64,000 nucleotides of DNA from Deltaproteobacteria bacterium (GTDB taxonomy: Bacteria; Myxococcota_A; UBA796; CAJQPC01), in the NCBI GenBank assembly GCA_016717595.1, contig JADKFE010000017.1, positions 1 through 64,000 on the forward strand, given 5' to 3'. A program made the position numbers and the translations under genes. Each line of letters starts with the position of its first letter. The first letter of the stretch is position 1. The notes below the pieces were generated by a model that was not told the DNA's origin, did no database searches, and saw only the letters and a list, made by a program, of their open reading frames with translations. This document shows, piece by piece, positions 35,156 through 43,511 of this stretch.

Positions 35156-36987
35156 TCTCGCTCCTACTCTTTAGCGCTCTGTCCCTCGCCGCCGAGCCCG
35201 CGATCCCCGACGCCCGGGTGGTCATGCCCTGGACCGACTTCAAGAAGCTCTACGAGGCGGGCAAGGCCCCCGAGGACAAGCCCGAGGTCGCGCCGCAGAG
35301 CTACTCGCTCAACCGCGCCGCCTATGAGGGCCGCGTCTCCGCCGATGGCGAGTCCGCCACCTTCACCGCCAAGATGCAGGTGCAGGTCCACAAGGACAAA
35401 GGCTGGATCGTCGTGCCGCTTCTGCCCACGTCCGTGGCGCTCAAGTCGGCGAAGCTCGGCGGGGCTGACGCGCCGATCTTCCTCCAGAACGGCTGGTACA
35501 CCCTCATCACCGACAAGAAGGGCGTGTTGGCCGTCGAGCTGACCTTCGCCACCCAGGTGTTTGAGGCCGACGGCACCTCCAGCATGTCGTTCCCCATGGC
35601 GCCGTCCGCGGGCACGGAGGTGTCCTTGGAGGTGCCCAACGCCAAGGACGACCTGGAGTTTAAGGTCGGCCAGGCGAAGATGGTGAAGGATGAGCTTCGC
35701 GGCGATGTTCGGCGTATGGAGGCGCTTCTGCCCGCGACGAGCGGCCTGAGCATCTCCTACACCCGGGAGATCACGCCGGGCGCCGCCGCTGAGGAGGCCC
35801 TCGCTGAGGCCCGCCGCTACGCCGAGGTTCACACCCTCGTCGGCGTCTCTGAAGGTGTGCTCACCGGCCACAGCGACATCATGTACACGATTGTTCACCA
35901 GGGGCTCACCGAGCTCACGGTGACCTTGCCCGCCGACGTCGCCGTGCTCGACGTCACCGGCTCTGGTGTGCGGGAGTGGACGTCCACCCGCAAGGGCGAG
36001 CTGCAGCAGGTCGAGGTGGACCTCAACTTTGAGGCCTTGGGCAGCTACAAGCTCATGCTCGACTACGAGCGGGTCTTGCCTGAAGGCTCCGTGGACACCC
36101 AGGTGCCCGTGGTCGGCGTCGAGGGTGTGGAGCGTGTGAAGGGTTTTGTGGGCGTGGCCGCGCTCTCCACCCTGGAGGTGCTCAGCGAGGGCGCCACGGG
36201 CGCGCGCCGCGTCGATGTGCGTGAGCTGCCCGCGAGCGTCTTGGGCCGCACGGACCAGCCCGTGCTCTTGGGCTTCAAGTACCGCCAGGCCGACTACAAG
36301 GTGCCTCTGCGGGTGAACCAGCACCAAGACGTCGACGTGCTGGTCACCATCGCTGACACCGCCGAGGCCGTCACCATGGTGACCCCCGACGGCAAGGTGA
36401 TGAGCCAGATGGTCTGGTATGTGCGCAACAACCGCCGCCAGTTCTTACGCATCAACCTGCCTGAAGGCGCGGAGCTGTGGTCGGTGAAGGTCGCCGACAA
36501 GGCCGTCCAGCCCGCCAAGGACGACAAGGGCGCCATCCTCATCCCCTTGGTGCGCAGCCGCGCCTCGGGCAGCGCCTTGGCCGCGTTCTCCGTGGAGATG
36601 GTGTGGATCGAGGCCGGTCAGGCCCCGGACGCCAAAGGCAACGGCGCGGTGGATCTCTCCTTGCCCGTGGCCGACATCCCCCAGACCTACGTTCGTTGGG
36701 CGGTCTACCTGCCTTATGAGGCCAAGGTGAAGGCCAAGGCCACGACGAGCACCATGCGGGAGGTCGAGTACTTCTCCACCCCCGTGACCCCCGAGGGGGA
36801 GTACCTGGGCGCCGCCGGCCAAGCCGAGATGCAGCAGGCCTATGTGGCCCAGAACAACGCCGTCGAGGGCGGCGTGGCCCCGGTGGACGTGGCGATGCCC
36901 ATCGGCGGCATGGCCTACTACTTCGAGGAGCTGCTCGTGGTGGACGAGGCCCAGACGGTGCACATGGAGTACAAGGGCCTCAAGTAG
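35152..36987 (+). CDS. Secreted multi-beta-sandwich protein, paralogue of the upstream protein
   Basis: 611 residues from ATG 35152, coupled to the upstream gene by ATGA. Signal peptide LLLFSALSLAAE. The rest is repeated beta-sandwich-like segments (ATFTAKMQVQVHKDKGWIVVPL, GVLAVELTFATQVF, GLTELTVTLPADVAVLDVTG, LGSYKLMLDYERVLPEG). RNNRRQFLRINLPEGAELWSVKV and IPLVRSRAS align with RNDSQQFLRVAPPEGASLW and VPLERS in the upstream protein, so they share at least one domain. No catalytic motif seen. It probably acts in the periplasm or at the surface as a partner of the upstream protein. Confidence 0.8.
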   Translation: MISLLLFSALSLAAEPAIPDARVVMPWTDFKKLYEAGKAPEDKPEVAPQSYSLNRAAYEGRVSADGESATFTAKMQVQVHKDKGWIVVPLLPTSVALKSAKLGGADAPIFLQNGWYTLITDKKGVLAVELTFATQVFEADGTSSMSFPMAPSAGTEVSLEVPNAKDDLEFKVGQAKMVKDELRGDVRRMEALLPATSGLSISYTREITPGAAAEEALAEARRYAEVHTLVGVSEGVLTGHSDIMYTIVHQGLTELTVTLPADVAVLDVTGSGVREWTSTRKGELQQVEVDLNFEALGSYKLMLDYERVLPEGSVDTQVPVVGVEGVERVKGFVGVAALSTLEVLSEGATGARRVDVRELPASVLGRTDQPVLLGFKYRQADYKVPLRVNQHQDVDVLVTIADTAEAVTMVTPDGKVMSQMVWYVRNNRRQFLRINLPEGAELWSVKVADKAVQPAKDDKGAILIPLVRSRASGSALAAFSVEMVWIEAGQAPDAKGNGAVDLSLPVADIPQTYVRWAVYLPYEAKVKAKATTSTMREVEYFSTPVTPEGEYLGAAGQAEMQQAYVAQNNAVEGGVAPVDVAMPIGGMAYYFEELLVVDEAQTVHMEYKGLK

Positions 36988-37017
36988 CCCCGGCGCCCCC
37001 AGGATCGTGAGGATCGT

Positions 37018-37053
37018 GGCGGTCCCATCGGCCTCTCGCCGATGTGGACCGCC
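37018..37053. terminator. Long stem-loop after the paralogue pair
   Basis: GGCGGTCC-CATCGGC pairs with GCCGATG-T-GGACCGCC: 15 bp with one bulged T and a 5-nt loop (CTCTC). It lies 31 bp after the stop of the 611-residue gene and 48 bp before terC. Likely terminator; I looked for and did not find the conserved core of a manganese (yybP-ykoY) riboswitch. Confidence 0.55.
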
Positions 37054-37101
37054 GCTTCGCTTCAGGGATAGAGTGAGCCCGCCTCACTGGAGATCGACGA
37101 C

Positions 37102-37911
37102 ATGGAGTGGCTGAGCTGGATCAACTCGCCGGACGCCTGGATGGCGCTCCTGACCCTGACGGTGCTCGAGATCGTGCTCGGCATCGACAACATCATCTTC
37201 ATCTCCATCCTCGTCGGCCGCCTGCCGCGGGAGCAACAAGAGAAGGCCAGACGGGTCGGCCTGTTCTTGGCGATGTTTATGCGGGTCGGGCTCTTGCTGA
37301 GCCTCTCGGCCATCATGCGGCTCACCGACCCCCTGTTCACGATGCCGGTGATGAACGCGCCGATCTCCGCCCGTGACCTCATCTTGCTCACCGGCGGTCT
37401 GTTCTTGTTGTGGAAGTCTACCCGCGAGATTCACCACAACCTCGAAGGCCACCAAGACGGCCCGACGAAGGACGGCCGGGCCAGCGTGTCGTTCGCCTCG
37501 GTCATCGGCCAGATCGCGCTCTTGGACATCATCTTCTCCTTGGACTCGGTCATCACCGCCGTCGGCATGGCCGATGACATCCCGGTGATGATCATCGCCG
37601 TCGTCGCCGCCGTGGGCGTGATGTTGTTCGCGGCCAAGTCCATCGGCGACTACGTCGAGGCCCACCCGACCCTCAAGATGTTGGCCTTGTCGTTCCTCAT
37701 CCTCGTGGGCATGAGCCTCATCGCTGAAGGCTTCCACCACCACGTGCCCAAGGGCTACGTCTACTTCGCCATGGGCTTCTCCGTGTTTGTGGAGATGCTC
37801 AACCTGCGCTTGCGCAAACACGTCGATGATGACGTGGAGCCTGTGCAGCTCCGCGGCTCGTACATGCACCCCGACGCTGGGGATGACGACGGCCCGCCCG
37901 CGCAGGCCTGA
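37102..37911 (+). CDS. TerC-family integral membrane protein
   Basis: 269 residues. About seven to eight transmembrane helices with the TerC family signatures EIVLGIDNIIFISI in the first helix and LLDIIFSLDSVITAVG in the fourth or fifth; the buried Asp residues in these are conserved. TerC/Alx proteins are linked to tellurite resistance and manganese export in other bacteria; the exact substrate here is inference. Ends in an acidic cytoplasmic tail. Monocistronic by layout: hairpins on both sides and a convergent gene after it. Confidence 0.92.
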   Translation: MEWLSWINSPDAWMALLTLTVLEIVLGIDNIIFISILVGRLPREQQEKARRVGLFLAMFMRVGLLLSLSAIMRLTDPLFTMPVMNAPISARDLILLTGGLFLLWKSTREIHHNLEGHQDGPTKDGRASVSFASVIGQIALLDIIFSLDSVITAVGMADDIPVMIIAVVAAVGVMLFAAKSIGDYVEAHPTLKMLALSFLILVGMSLIAEGFHHHVPKGYVYFAMGFSVFVEMLNLRLRKHVDDDVEPVQLRGSYMHPDAGDDDGPPAQA

Positions 37912-37925
37912 GCGCTGAAGACGAC

Positions 37926-37959
37926 GACGCCGCGAGGGCGCTTAGGCCATCGCGGCGTC
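37926..37959. terminator. Inverted repeat between convergent terC and beta-helix genes
   Basis: Perfect 9-bp arms GACGCCGCG / CGCGGCGTC around a 16-nt loop, in the 55-bp gap between two convergent genes. Placement fits a shared terminator; no T-tract. Confidence 0.45.
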
Positions 37960-37966
37960 GGGGGCT

Positions 37967-38989
37967 CTAACGAGAGAGAAGCGGGGAGGGGGAGAACCCT
38001 TCCCCGCGCTGCTTCCAGCTACAGGACGGCACGGAGCCGTCGCAGGAGAAGGTCTCGTCCGAGGTCTTGTCGTTGTAGGACTTCCGGGTGCCGCCGGAGT
38101 TGGTCAGCATGAGGTCGTTCGGGGTGTTGTTCGTGTCGCCTTGGCCCCACTCCGACGCCTCGGAGTTGAGCCGGGCGCTGAGCACCAAGGCCCCGCCGCC
38201 GCCCTGGTTGGAGCTCGCGGTGTTGGCGATGATCTCGCTGGCGGTGATCGTGACCGTGCCCGAGGTCACGGTGAGGCCGCCTGCGTTGGCCGAGCGGTTG
38301 CGGTAGATGCTGGAGCCGATGATCTGGCCACCCAAGGTGAGGTAGAGCCCACCGCCCGAGGAGCTGCCCTCGTTGTCCGTGATCATTGAGTCCAGGATGA
38401 GCGTCTCGGCGCCTTCAATGACGGGAGCGAACACGCCGCCGCCAAACTGGGCGCTGTTGGCTTCGATGATGCAGTTCTCGATCGTCAGGCCGGTGGCGAA
38501 GGCCGCGTCTATGCCGCCGCCGAGCACCTCTTGGCTCCCATCAGCGGTGTAACGAGTGCCCGTCCCGCCGGTGATCGTGAGGTTCTCGAGGGTGAGCGAG
38601 CCGTCCGCGACGCGGATCGTCGAGCCCGCGTCTTTGCCGTTGAGCACGATGCGGTCGGGATCGTCGCCGCCGACGATGCTGATCGACTTGCCCTCGATCA
38701 CCGTGAGGCCGCCGTACTCCTGGGTGCCGGGGAGCGGGCAGACGGTGATCACGTCGCCGTCTTTGGCGGCGTCTACGGCCTCTTGAAGGTTCTCGTAGAT
38801 GCCTTGGCCCGCGATGACCGGGCGGCCCGCGTGGCCGGGCCACTCGTCACAGTCGCCGTCGAAGTAGGACTTGCCGTCGCCGTTCGAGTCGGTGAAGCGC
38901 GGGTTGTAGGGGAAGGCCGTGTTGAGGATGCAGCCGGGCGCGAACAAGAAGAGCGCCGTCAGGATGGACCGGGTGGGGTCAGCTCGCAT
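37967..38989 (-). CDS. Right-handed beta-helix lipoprotein
   Basis: 340 residues, GGAGAG upstream of ATG 38989. Lipoprotein signal ending APGC. After a short Asp/Asn-rich region, residues about 60-290 show pectin-lyase-like coils: YENLQEAVDAAKDGDVITV, then repeated GLTIENCIIEANSAQFGGGVF, TLILDSMITDNEGSSSGGGLY, GQIIGSSIYRNRSANAGGLTV, TVTITASEIIANTASSNQGGGGA. These GGG-ending coils resemble polymorphic outer-membrane-protein repeats. Surface-exposed structural or carbohydrate-binding role likely. Last gene of a three-gene group with the PEGA and CsgG-like proteins. Confidence 0.8.
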   Translation of the reverse strand: MRADPTRSILTALFLFAPGCILNTAFPYNPRFTDSNGDGKSYFDGDCDEWPGHAGRPVIAGQGIYENLQEAVDAAKDGDVITVCPLPGTQEYGGLTVIEGKSISIVGGDDPDRIVLNGKDAGSTIRVADGSLTLENLTITGGTGTRYTADGSQEVLGGGIDAAFATGLTIENCIIEANSAQFGGGVFAPVIEGAETLILDSMITDNEGSSSGGGLYLTLGGQIIGSSIYRNRSANAGGLTVTSGTVTITASEIIANTASSNQGGGGALVLSARLNSEASEWGQGDTNNTPNDLMLTNSGGTRKSYNDKTSDETFSCDGSVPSCSWKQRGEGFSPSPLLSR

Positions 38990-39004
38990 GGTCTCTCCGT
39001 TCGC

Positions 39005-40612
39005 TCAGTTGGAGGGGGGATCGTCGAGGAGCTCAAGGAGCTCCTGAGACACAGGGGCCTCACCGGTCAAGGTGAAGAGATCGACGGTGTCGTTCTTCGC
39101 CTTGCGGTAGGCGTCCTCAGCCTCGGTGTACGCGCCCATGAGATCGCCGCCCTCGCCGGAGGCGTACAGGATGCCCGTGAAGCTCACGCCGAGGCCGACG
39201 CCGCCCAGGGCGACGGCGCCGATGGTGCCGATGAGCGCGGTGCGGGCGTAGGCGTCGTAGTCGCTCTGGGTCTCAGCCTCACGAGCGGCGTTCGCGTAGG
39301 GCACGGCGCCCAAGAAGTAGCCAGCGCCGCCCAAGGCCGCGACGCCGAGGCCCGCGCCGACACGGATGCCGATCTTCTTGACGGCGGACTCTTTGCCCGG
39401 CAGGGCGTCTTCCATACGCTCAAACGCCGTCATGGCCGGGTGCAGGCTGGGCTCGAGCACGAGGCGCTGCACCTGACCGGGGCTCGCGACAAGCTCACCC
39501 GTCACCTTGACCGGGTAGTCCACGGGCTCGGGCAGGTCGATACGAAGCTCGACCTTCTGCGTGGCCGTCGCCGGGGAGTAGAAGTAGCTCGTCGTCTTCT
39601 CGCCGACGGTGATCTCCGCGCCCCAAGGCAAGGGCAGACCGGGGACATCGCCGGGCTTGACGGTGTACTCCACCATCTTGTCGCCCATGGCCGCCTTCAT
39701 CAAGGCGCCGGCCTCGGGCAAGGTGACCGTGCCGCCCGCGGCGTCGAGGAGCACACCGTCGGGGCCCGCGAGCACGAAGGAGGCGTCGAAGGGCGCCACG
39801 CCCAAGCGCACGTTGTCGCCGATGACCTTGGGCTTGGGCAGCTCGACCCCCTCGGGGATGCCGCCGGTCACCGGGGCCAAGGAGGCCGTGGTGGAGCCTG
39901 AGGACGAGGAGCCAGAGCTTGACGACGAGGAGCCGGAGCTGCTCGTCGTGGAGCCGCCGCTCGCGGTGGTGGAGCCGCCGCTTGCGGTGGTTGAGCCGCC
40001 AGAGCTCGTCGTGGAGCCGCCGCTCGCGGTGGTGGATCCGCCGCTTGCGGTGGTTGAGCCGCCAGAGCTCGTCGTGGATCCGCCGCTCGCGGTGGTTGAG
40101 CCGCCGCTCGCGGTGGTGGAGCCGCCGGAGCTCGTCGTGGTGGAGCCGCCGCTGGTGGTCGCGCCGCCGGAGCTCGTCGTGGTGGAGCCGCCGCCGCTCG
40201 TGGTCGTCGAGCCGCTCGTCCCGCCGCTCGCCGCGGTAGATCCACCGCCGCTCGCCGCCGCGCCGCCGCCTGCCGCCGCCGCGCCGCCGCCCGCGTCCGC
40301 GGGGGCCGCCTCGACCGTAGGCTCGGGCTGAGGACCGTCCCACTTGAAGTCGACGGACTCATAGGTCCACGAGAAGACCAGCGTGCCTTTGGTGTTGTTG
40401 TTCACCGCGAGCTGATGGCTCAGCTCAAAGGCGGTGAACGGCGCGGGCTTCACGGCGATGAGGTAGTCACCGTCAGGCAGCTTCAGCGTGGTCGGGGTCT
40501 TGCCCCGCTCCTTGCCGTTGACGTAGACGATGAGGGGATCACCGTCGCTGTTGGTGACCTTGACGTCGGCCGCCCAGGACAGGCCGCCAGCGAAGAGCAG
40601 AAGCAGAGTCAT
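39005..40612 (-). CDS. PEGA-domain secreted protein with Gly/Ser/Thr repeats
   Basis: 535 residues. Signal peptide (LLLLFAGGLSWA), then a PEGA domain at about 16-75 (DVKVTNSDGDPLIVYVNGKERGKTPTTLKLPDGDYLIAVK). Residues 108-243 are low-complexity Gly/Ser/Thr/Ala, mostly GGSTTAS or GGSTTSS units. A beta-rich domain follows (250-390), then Gly/Ala-rich hydrophobic segments at about 420-440 and 465-490 that could cross a membrane. The repeat tract is probably a flexible, possibly glycosylated, stalk. PEGA proteins often bind cell-surface carbohydrate; this is inference here. Confidence 0.8.
   Translation of the reverse strand: MTLLLLFAGGLSWAADVKVTNSDGDPLIVYVNGKERGKTPTTLKLPDGDYLIAVKPAPFTAFELSHQLAVNNNTKGTLVFSWTYESVDFKWDGPQPEPTVEAAPADAGGGAAAAGGGAAASGGGSTAASGGTSGSTTTSGGGSTTTSSGGATTSGGSTTTSSGGSTTASGGSTTASGGSTTSSGGSTTASGGSTTASGGSTTSSGGSTTASGGSTTASGGSTTSSSGSSSSSSGSSSSGSTTASLAPVTGGIPEGVELPKPKVIGDNVRLGVAPFDASFVLAGPDGVLLDAAGGTVTLPEAGALMKAAMGDKMVEYTVKPGDVPGLPLPWGAEITVGEKTTSYFYSPATATQKVELRIDLPEPVDYPVKVTGELVASPGQVQRLVLEPSLHPAMTAFERMEDALPGKESAVKKIGIRVGAGLGVAALGGAGYFLGAVPYANAAREAETQSDYDAYARTALIGTIGAVALGGVGLGVSFTGILYASGEGGDLMGAYTEAEDAYRKAKNDTVDLFTLTGEAPVSQELLELLDDPPSN
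39938..40126 (-). repeat. Three direct repeats of 63 bp (21 codons) in the PEGA protein
   Basis: Residues 163-225 are three identical copies of a 21-residue unit made of three heptads (GGSTTAS, GGSTTAS, GGSTTSS). DNA copies differ only at a few synonymous positions (gagccg/gatccg, cttgcg/ctcgcg). The repeat is a candidate site for slippage. Confidence 0.85.
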
Positions 40613-40642
40613 AGGGGCTCCAGTGTGCGCGTCTTGCGCCGC

Positions 40643-41389
40643 TCAGCGCCGCAGCTTGGGGGCGATGATGGCGGGAACCTTGTCTTCAACAACGTTCTGG
40701 ATGGTGCCGGACCACACGACGGTGCCGTACTCAGCGTCGACGATACGAACGGCGAGCACGATGTTGGCGAAGCGGTAGGTCTGGCGCTTGTAAGTGTAGT
40801 CGCGAATCTGCACGTCCACGATGCGGTACGCGAGGATCTTGGAGGCCGCGACCACCTCGTTCTTGAGGTCGGGGTTGTTCTTGGTGAGCTGGTCGTCGCC
40901 GCCGTCGGGGCCCTGGTCCAAGAAGGCCGTGTTGGGCGGCACCTCAACGAAGCTGCCGCCGTTCACGAGCACCCGGGTGGGGCCGCCGCCGGTGACGAGC
41001 GCGGCGTCGAGGAGCATCGGCTCGTTCTCGCCCTCGGTGTGGCCGGTGACGGTGTACTCAAGCTGCTGGCCTGAGCCCTCTTGCACCACGCCCCGCAGGC
41101 CCTCGCTGTCGCGCTCGACCACGGTGACCTGGTTGTTGATCAGCGCCATCACCAGCGCGTCCTCTACGATCGCGATGATCTCGGCGTCCTCGGAGGAGGG
41201 GCCGTCGAGGTTCACGACGGCGACACGATCCTCGCGGCGCAGAGAGCCCTTGATCTGCTGCCCGACCGCCGTCGTCAACGTAGACTGAGCGGCGAGGGTG
41301 AGGTGGGTGTTGTTGCTGTTGTAGTTCTTGGGGACGTTGCAGCCGACGGCCAACGCCGCGACCAGCGCGAGAGAGAGGAGGCGAGACAT
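40643..41389 (-). CDS. CsgG/LpoB-like lipoprotein
   Basis: 248 residues, AGGAAAG upstream of ATG 41389. Lipoprotein signal ending AVGC. The pattern RVAVVNLDGPSSEDAEIIAIVEDALVMALINNQVTVVERDSEGL matches the CsgG-type fold (ATP-less nucleotide-binding-like alpha/beta domain of CsgG, LpoB and FlgO relatives): a hydrophobic strand, an amphipathic helix, then VVER. The C-terminal half has ASKILAYRIVDVQIRDY and VRIVDAEYGTVVWSG, also typical. Likely periplasmic face of the outer membrane. It starts a group with the PEGA and beta-helix proteins, hinting at an envelope assembly. Confidence 0.75.
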   Translation of the reverse strand: MSRLLSLALVAALAVGCNVPKNYNSNNTHLTLAAQSTLTTAVGQQIKGSLRREDRVAVVNLDGPSSEDAEIIAIVEDALVMALINNQVTVVERDSEGLRGVVQEGSGQQLEYTVTGHTEGENEPMLLDAALVTGGGPTRVLVNGGSFVEVPPNTAFLDQGPDGGDDQLTKNNPDLKNEVVAASKILAYRIVDVQIRDYTYKRQTYRFANIVLAVRIVDAEYGTVVWSGTIQNVVEDKVPAIIAPKLRR

Positions 41390-41540
41390 GAATCTTTCCT
41401 GATGAACTTTGAACGCCGACGTTCGGGCGCGGCATTCTGACGCCGGAGACAGGTAGCGCAGATCTCGCAGACGGGCGAGAAGAAAAGTGAGCCCACCCCT
41501 TACATCCTATGATCAAAGCCGGATCCTCAAGGAGTTCCCG

Positions 41541-42443
41541 ATGCCAACGCTGCTTCTCTTGGTGCTCGCCTGCGCGGGTGACTCCGACGACACGGTGATC
41601 GTCCCCGCCAAGGTGAGCGTGGATGACGCCTGCACCGAGGATAATTTTGGGGATCCCGGCGCGTCGGAGGCGGCGTTGGAGGCGATCTACCGCGCGAACT
41701 GCTATCGCAACCTGCTCGGCCTCGATCTCGGCGTGCTCAACGCCAACCTCAACACCGCCGCCCAGGCCCACGCCGACTACATGCAACAGAACAAGACCCT
41801 CGACCACAGCGAGCAGGCCGGGAAGCCGGGCTACACGGGCGACCAGGTCTGGGATCGGGCGGAGGCCGCCGGGCGGGCGCTCGGGGCGGGGGAGTCCATC
41901 GGCGAGGTCATCAGCCAAGGCTCAAGCCCCAGCGAGGCCGTCGATGGCTGGGTGAACTCGGTCTACCACCGCAGCCCGTTCACCTCGCCGGAGTGGATCT
42001 CCGCGGGCTTTGGGCAGGCGGGCAACTACAGCAGCATGACCACGCTGCATGCCTTTCCGAACTCTTTTGAAGAGGCCGTGATCTACCCAGTCCACGGCCA
42101 GGTCGATGTGCCCGCGAGCTTCAACTCCGACCAGGAGTTCCCCGACCCCGCGCCAAACGCTGGGCTCGTGGGCCCGCCGATCACCGTGACCATCGCGTCG
42201 TCGGACTACCGGGGCGGCTGGAACTGGTTCGACGCCCAGCTCCTCTCGGCCTCGCTCACCGGCCCAGACGGCGAAGAGGCGCTCATCACCTTGCTCCCCG
42301 ACGACGATCAGTATCTGGGCACGATGATCGCGCTGCTGCCGGAGCGCCCGCTCACGCCGGGGGCCACCTACACCGCCAAGCTCAGCGTCACCTGGGCCGG
42401 CGGTGAGGCGGATCTCACGTCCGTGTTCACCATCGCCAAGTGA
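41541..42443 (+). CDS. CAP/SCP-domain lipoprotein
   Basis: 300 residues from ATG 41541; AAGGAG is 7 nt upstream, and this start yields a lipoprotein signal ending LAC. A CAP domain at about 35-165: LNTAAQAHADYM, LDHSE, IGEVISQG and VYHRSPFTSP, matching the His/Glu/Glu/His set of the CAP cavity. A beta-sandwich-like C-terminal domain follows (about 200-300: PGATYTAKLSVTWAGGEADLTSVF). Secreted, surface-anchored; CAP proteins have varied roles and none can be assigned here. Confidence 0.85.
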   Translation: MPTLLLLVLACAGDSDDTVIVPAKVSVDDACTEDNFGDPGASEAALEAIYRANCYRNLLGLDLGVLNANLNTAAQAHADYMQQNKTLDHSEQAGKPGYTGDQVWDRAEAAGRALGAGESIGEVISQGSSPSEAVDGWVNSVYHRSPFTSPEWISAGFGQAGNYSSMTTLHAFPNSFEEAVIYPVHGQVDVPASFNSDQEFPDPAPNAGLVGPPITVTIASSDYRGGWNWFDAQLLSASLTGPDGEEALITLLPDDDQYLGTMIALLPERPLTPGATYTAKLSVTWAGGEADLTSVFTIAK

Positions 42444-42539
42444 GCCCGAGGGGCCCCGGGGGCGCGACGGTCCCGCGCCGGGCGTCACGATCCGGTGACA
42501 GCCCTTGATGTGGAGGCCGTCGGCGATTTTGATTGGGTC

Positions 42540-43499
42540 ATGGCAAAACCAGCGACCCTCGCCGCGGTGGATCTGGGCTCGAACAGCTTCCACCTCATCG
42601 TCGCCCGCGTCGGCCCCAAAGGGGTCACGCCCCTCGTCGTGAAGAAGGACCGCGTTCGCCTCGCCGCGGGCCTTGGGCCTGACGGGGTGCTCAGCGCCGA
42701 GGCCCAGGAGCGCGCGCTGGAGAGCCTCCACGGCATGCGCGCGCTGTTGGCCGAGCATCGCCCCGACGCCGTGCGCGCTGTGGGCACGAGCACGCTTCGT
42801 AAGGCTCAGAACGCCTTGCCGTTCTTGGTGCGGGCCTACGCCGCCTTGGGCCACCGCATCGACGTGATCACCGGGCGCGACGAGGCGCGGCTGATCTATG
42901 AGGGCGTCTCCGCCGAGCTGAACCCGGAGACCTGGCGCCTGGTCATCGACATCGGCGGCGGCTCCACTGAGGTGGTGCTGGGCCGGGGCCGCGCCGCCTT
43001 GCGCTGCGAGAGCGTCGATGTGGGCTGTGTGTCGTGGTCGATGCGGCATTTTGGCGACGGGGTGATCACCGCCGCGCGCCTCGACGCCGCCTCCCGCGAG
43101 GCCCGGGCGCTGTTCGCCCCGGTGCGTGAGCGCTTCGCCTCGGGGACGTTCACCGAGGTCTTGGGCTCAAGCGGCACCATCCGCGCCATCGCCCGGGTGC
43201 TGCGCCGCCGAGACCCCTCCCGGGACAGCGTGACCCCCTCGGGCCTGCGCTGGATCCGCGACAGCCTCGCCGCCGCGGGTCGGGTGGATCCCAAGCTCCT
43301 CGACGGCGTGTCGGAGTCTCGGGCGGCGGTGTTCGCCGGGGGCGTCGCCACGCTCACCGCGGTGTTTGAGGAGCTCGGCCTAGACGCGCTGCGGCCCAGC
43401 GACAACGCCTTACGCGAGGGCGTTCTGCGTCGTCTCTGGGCCGAGCGTGACGCCCAAGACGCCGGGCCGCCGCCGAAGACCGCGCGGCTCAGCGCTTAA
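42540..43499 (+). CDS. Ppx/GppA-family exopolyphosphatase
   Basis: 319 residues from ATG 42540; a GTG 45 bp earlier is possible but the upstream codons are not family-like. Ppx/GppA signatures: AAVDLGSNSFHLIVA (phosphate loop 1), GTSTLRKAQN, VITGRDEARLIYEGV, VIDIGGGSTEVVLG (phosphate loop 2), GSSGTIRAIARV. The length fits the short two-domain form of the family without the C-terminal HD domain. It would hydrolyse polyphosphate or pppGpp. It faces the polyphosphate kinase gene, with 12 bp between the ends, so the pair forms a polyphosphate turnover locus. Confidence 0.92.
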   Translation: MAKPATLAAVDLGSNSFHLIVARVGPKGVTPLVVKKDRVRLAAGLGPDGVLSAEAQERALESLHGMRALLAEHRPDAVRAVGTSTLRKAQNALPFLVRAYAALGHRIDVITGRDEARLIYEGVSAELNPETWRLVIDIGGGSTEVVLGRGRAALRCESVDVGCVSWSMRHFGDGVITAARLDAASREARALFAPVRERFASGTFTEVLGSSGTIRAIARVLRRRDPSRDSVTPSGLRWIRDSLAAAGRVDPKLLDGVSESRAAVFAGGVATLTAVFEELGLDALRPSDNALREGVLRRLWAERDAQDAGPPPKTARLSA

Positions 43500-43511
43500 C
43501 CGCCGCGCCGA

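Noticed and set aside
36988..37101. yybP-ykoY manganese riboswitch before terC
   Set aside because: The leader lacks the conserved core bases of that class; the long hairpin fits a terminator better.
41400..41420. Short inverted repeat GAACG-CCGA-CGTTC as an operator
   Set aside because: Arms of five bases with a four-base spacer are too short to distinguish from chance in this composition.
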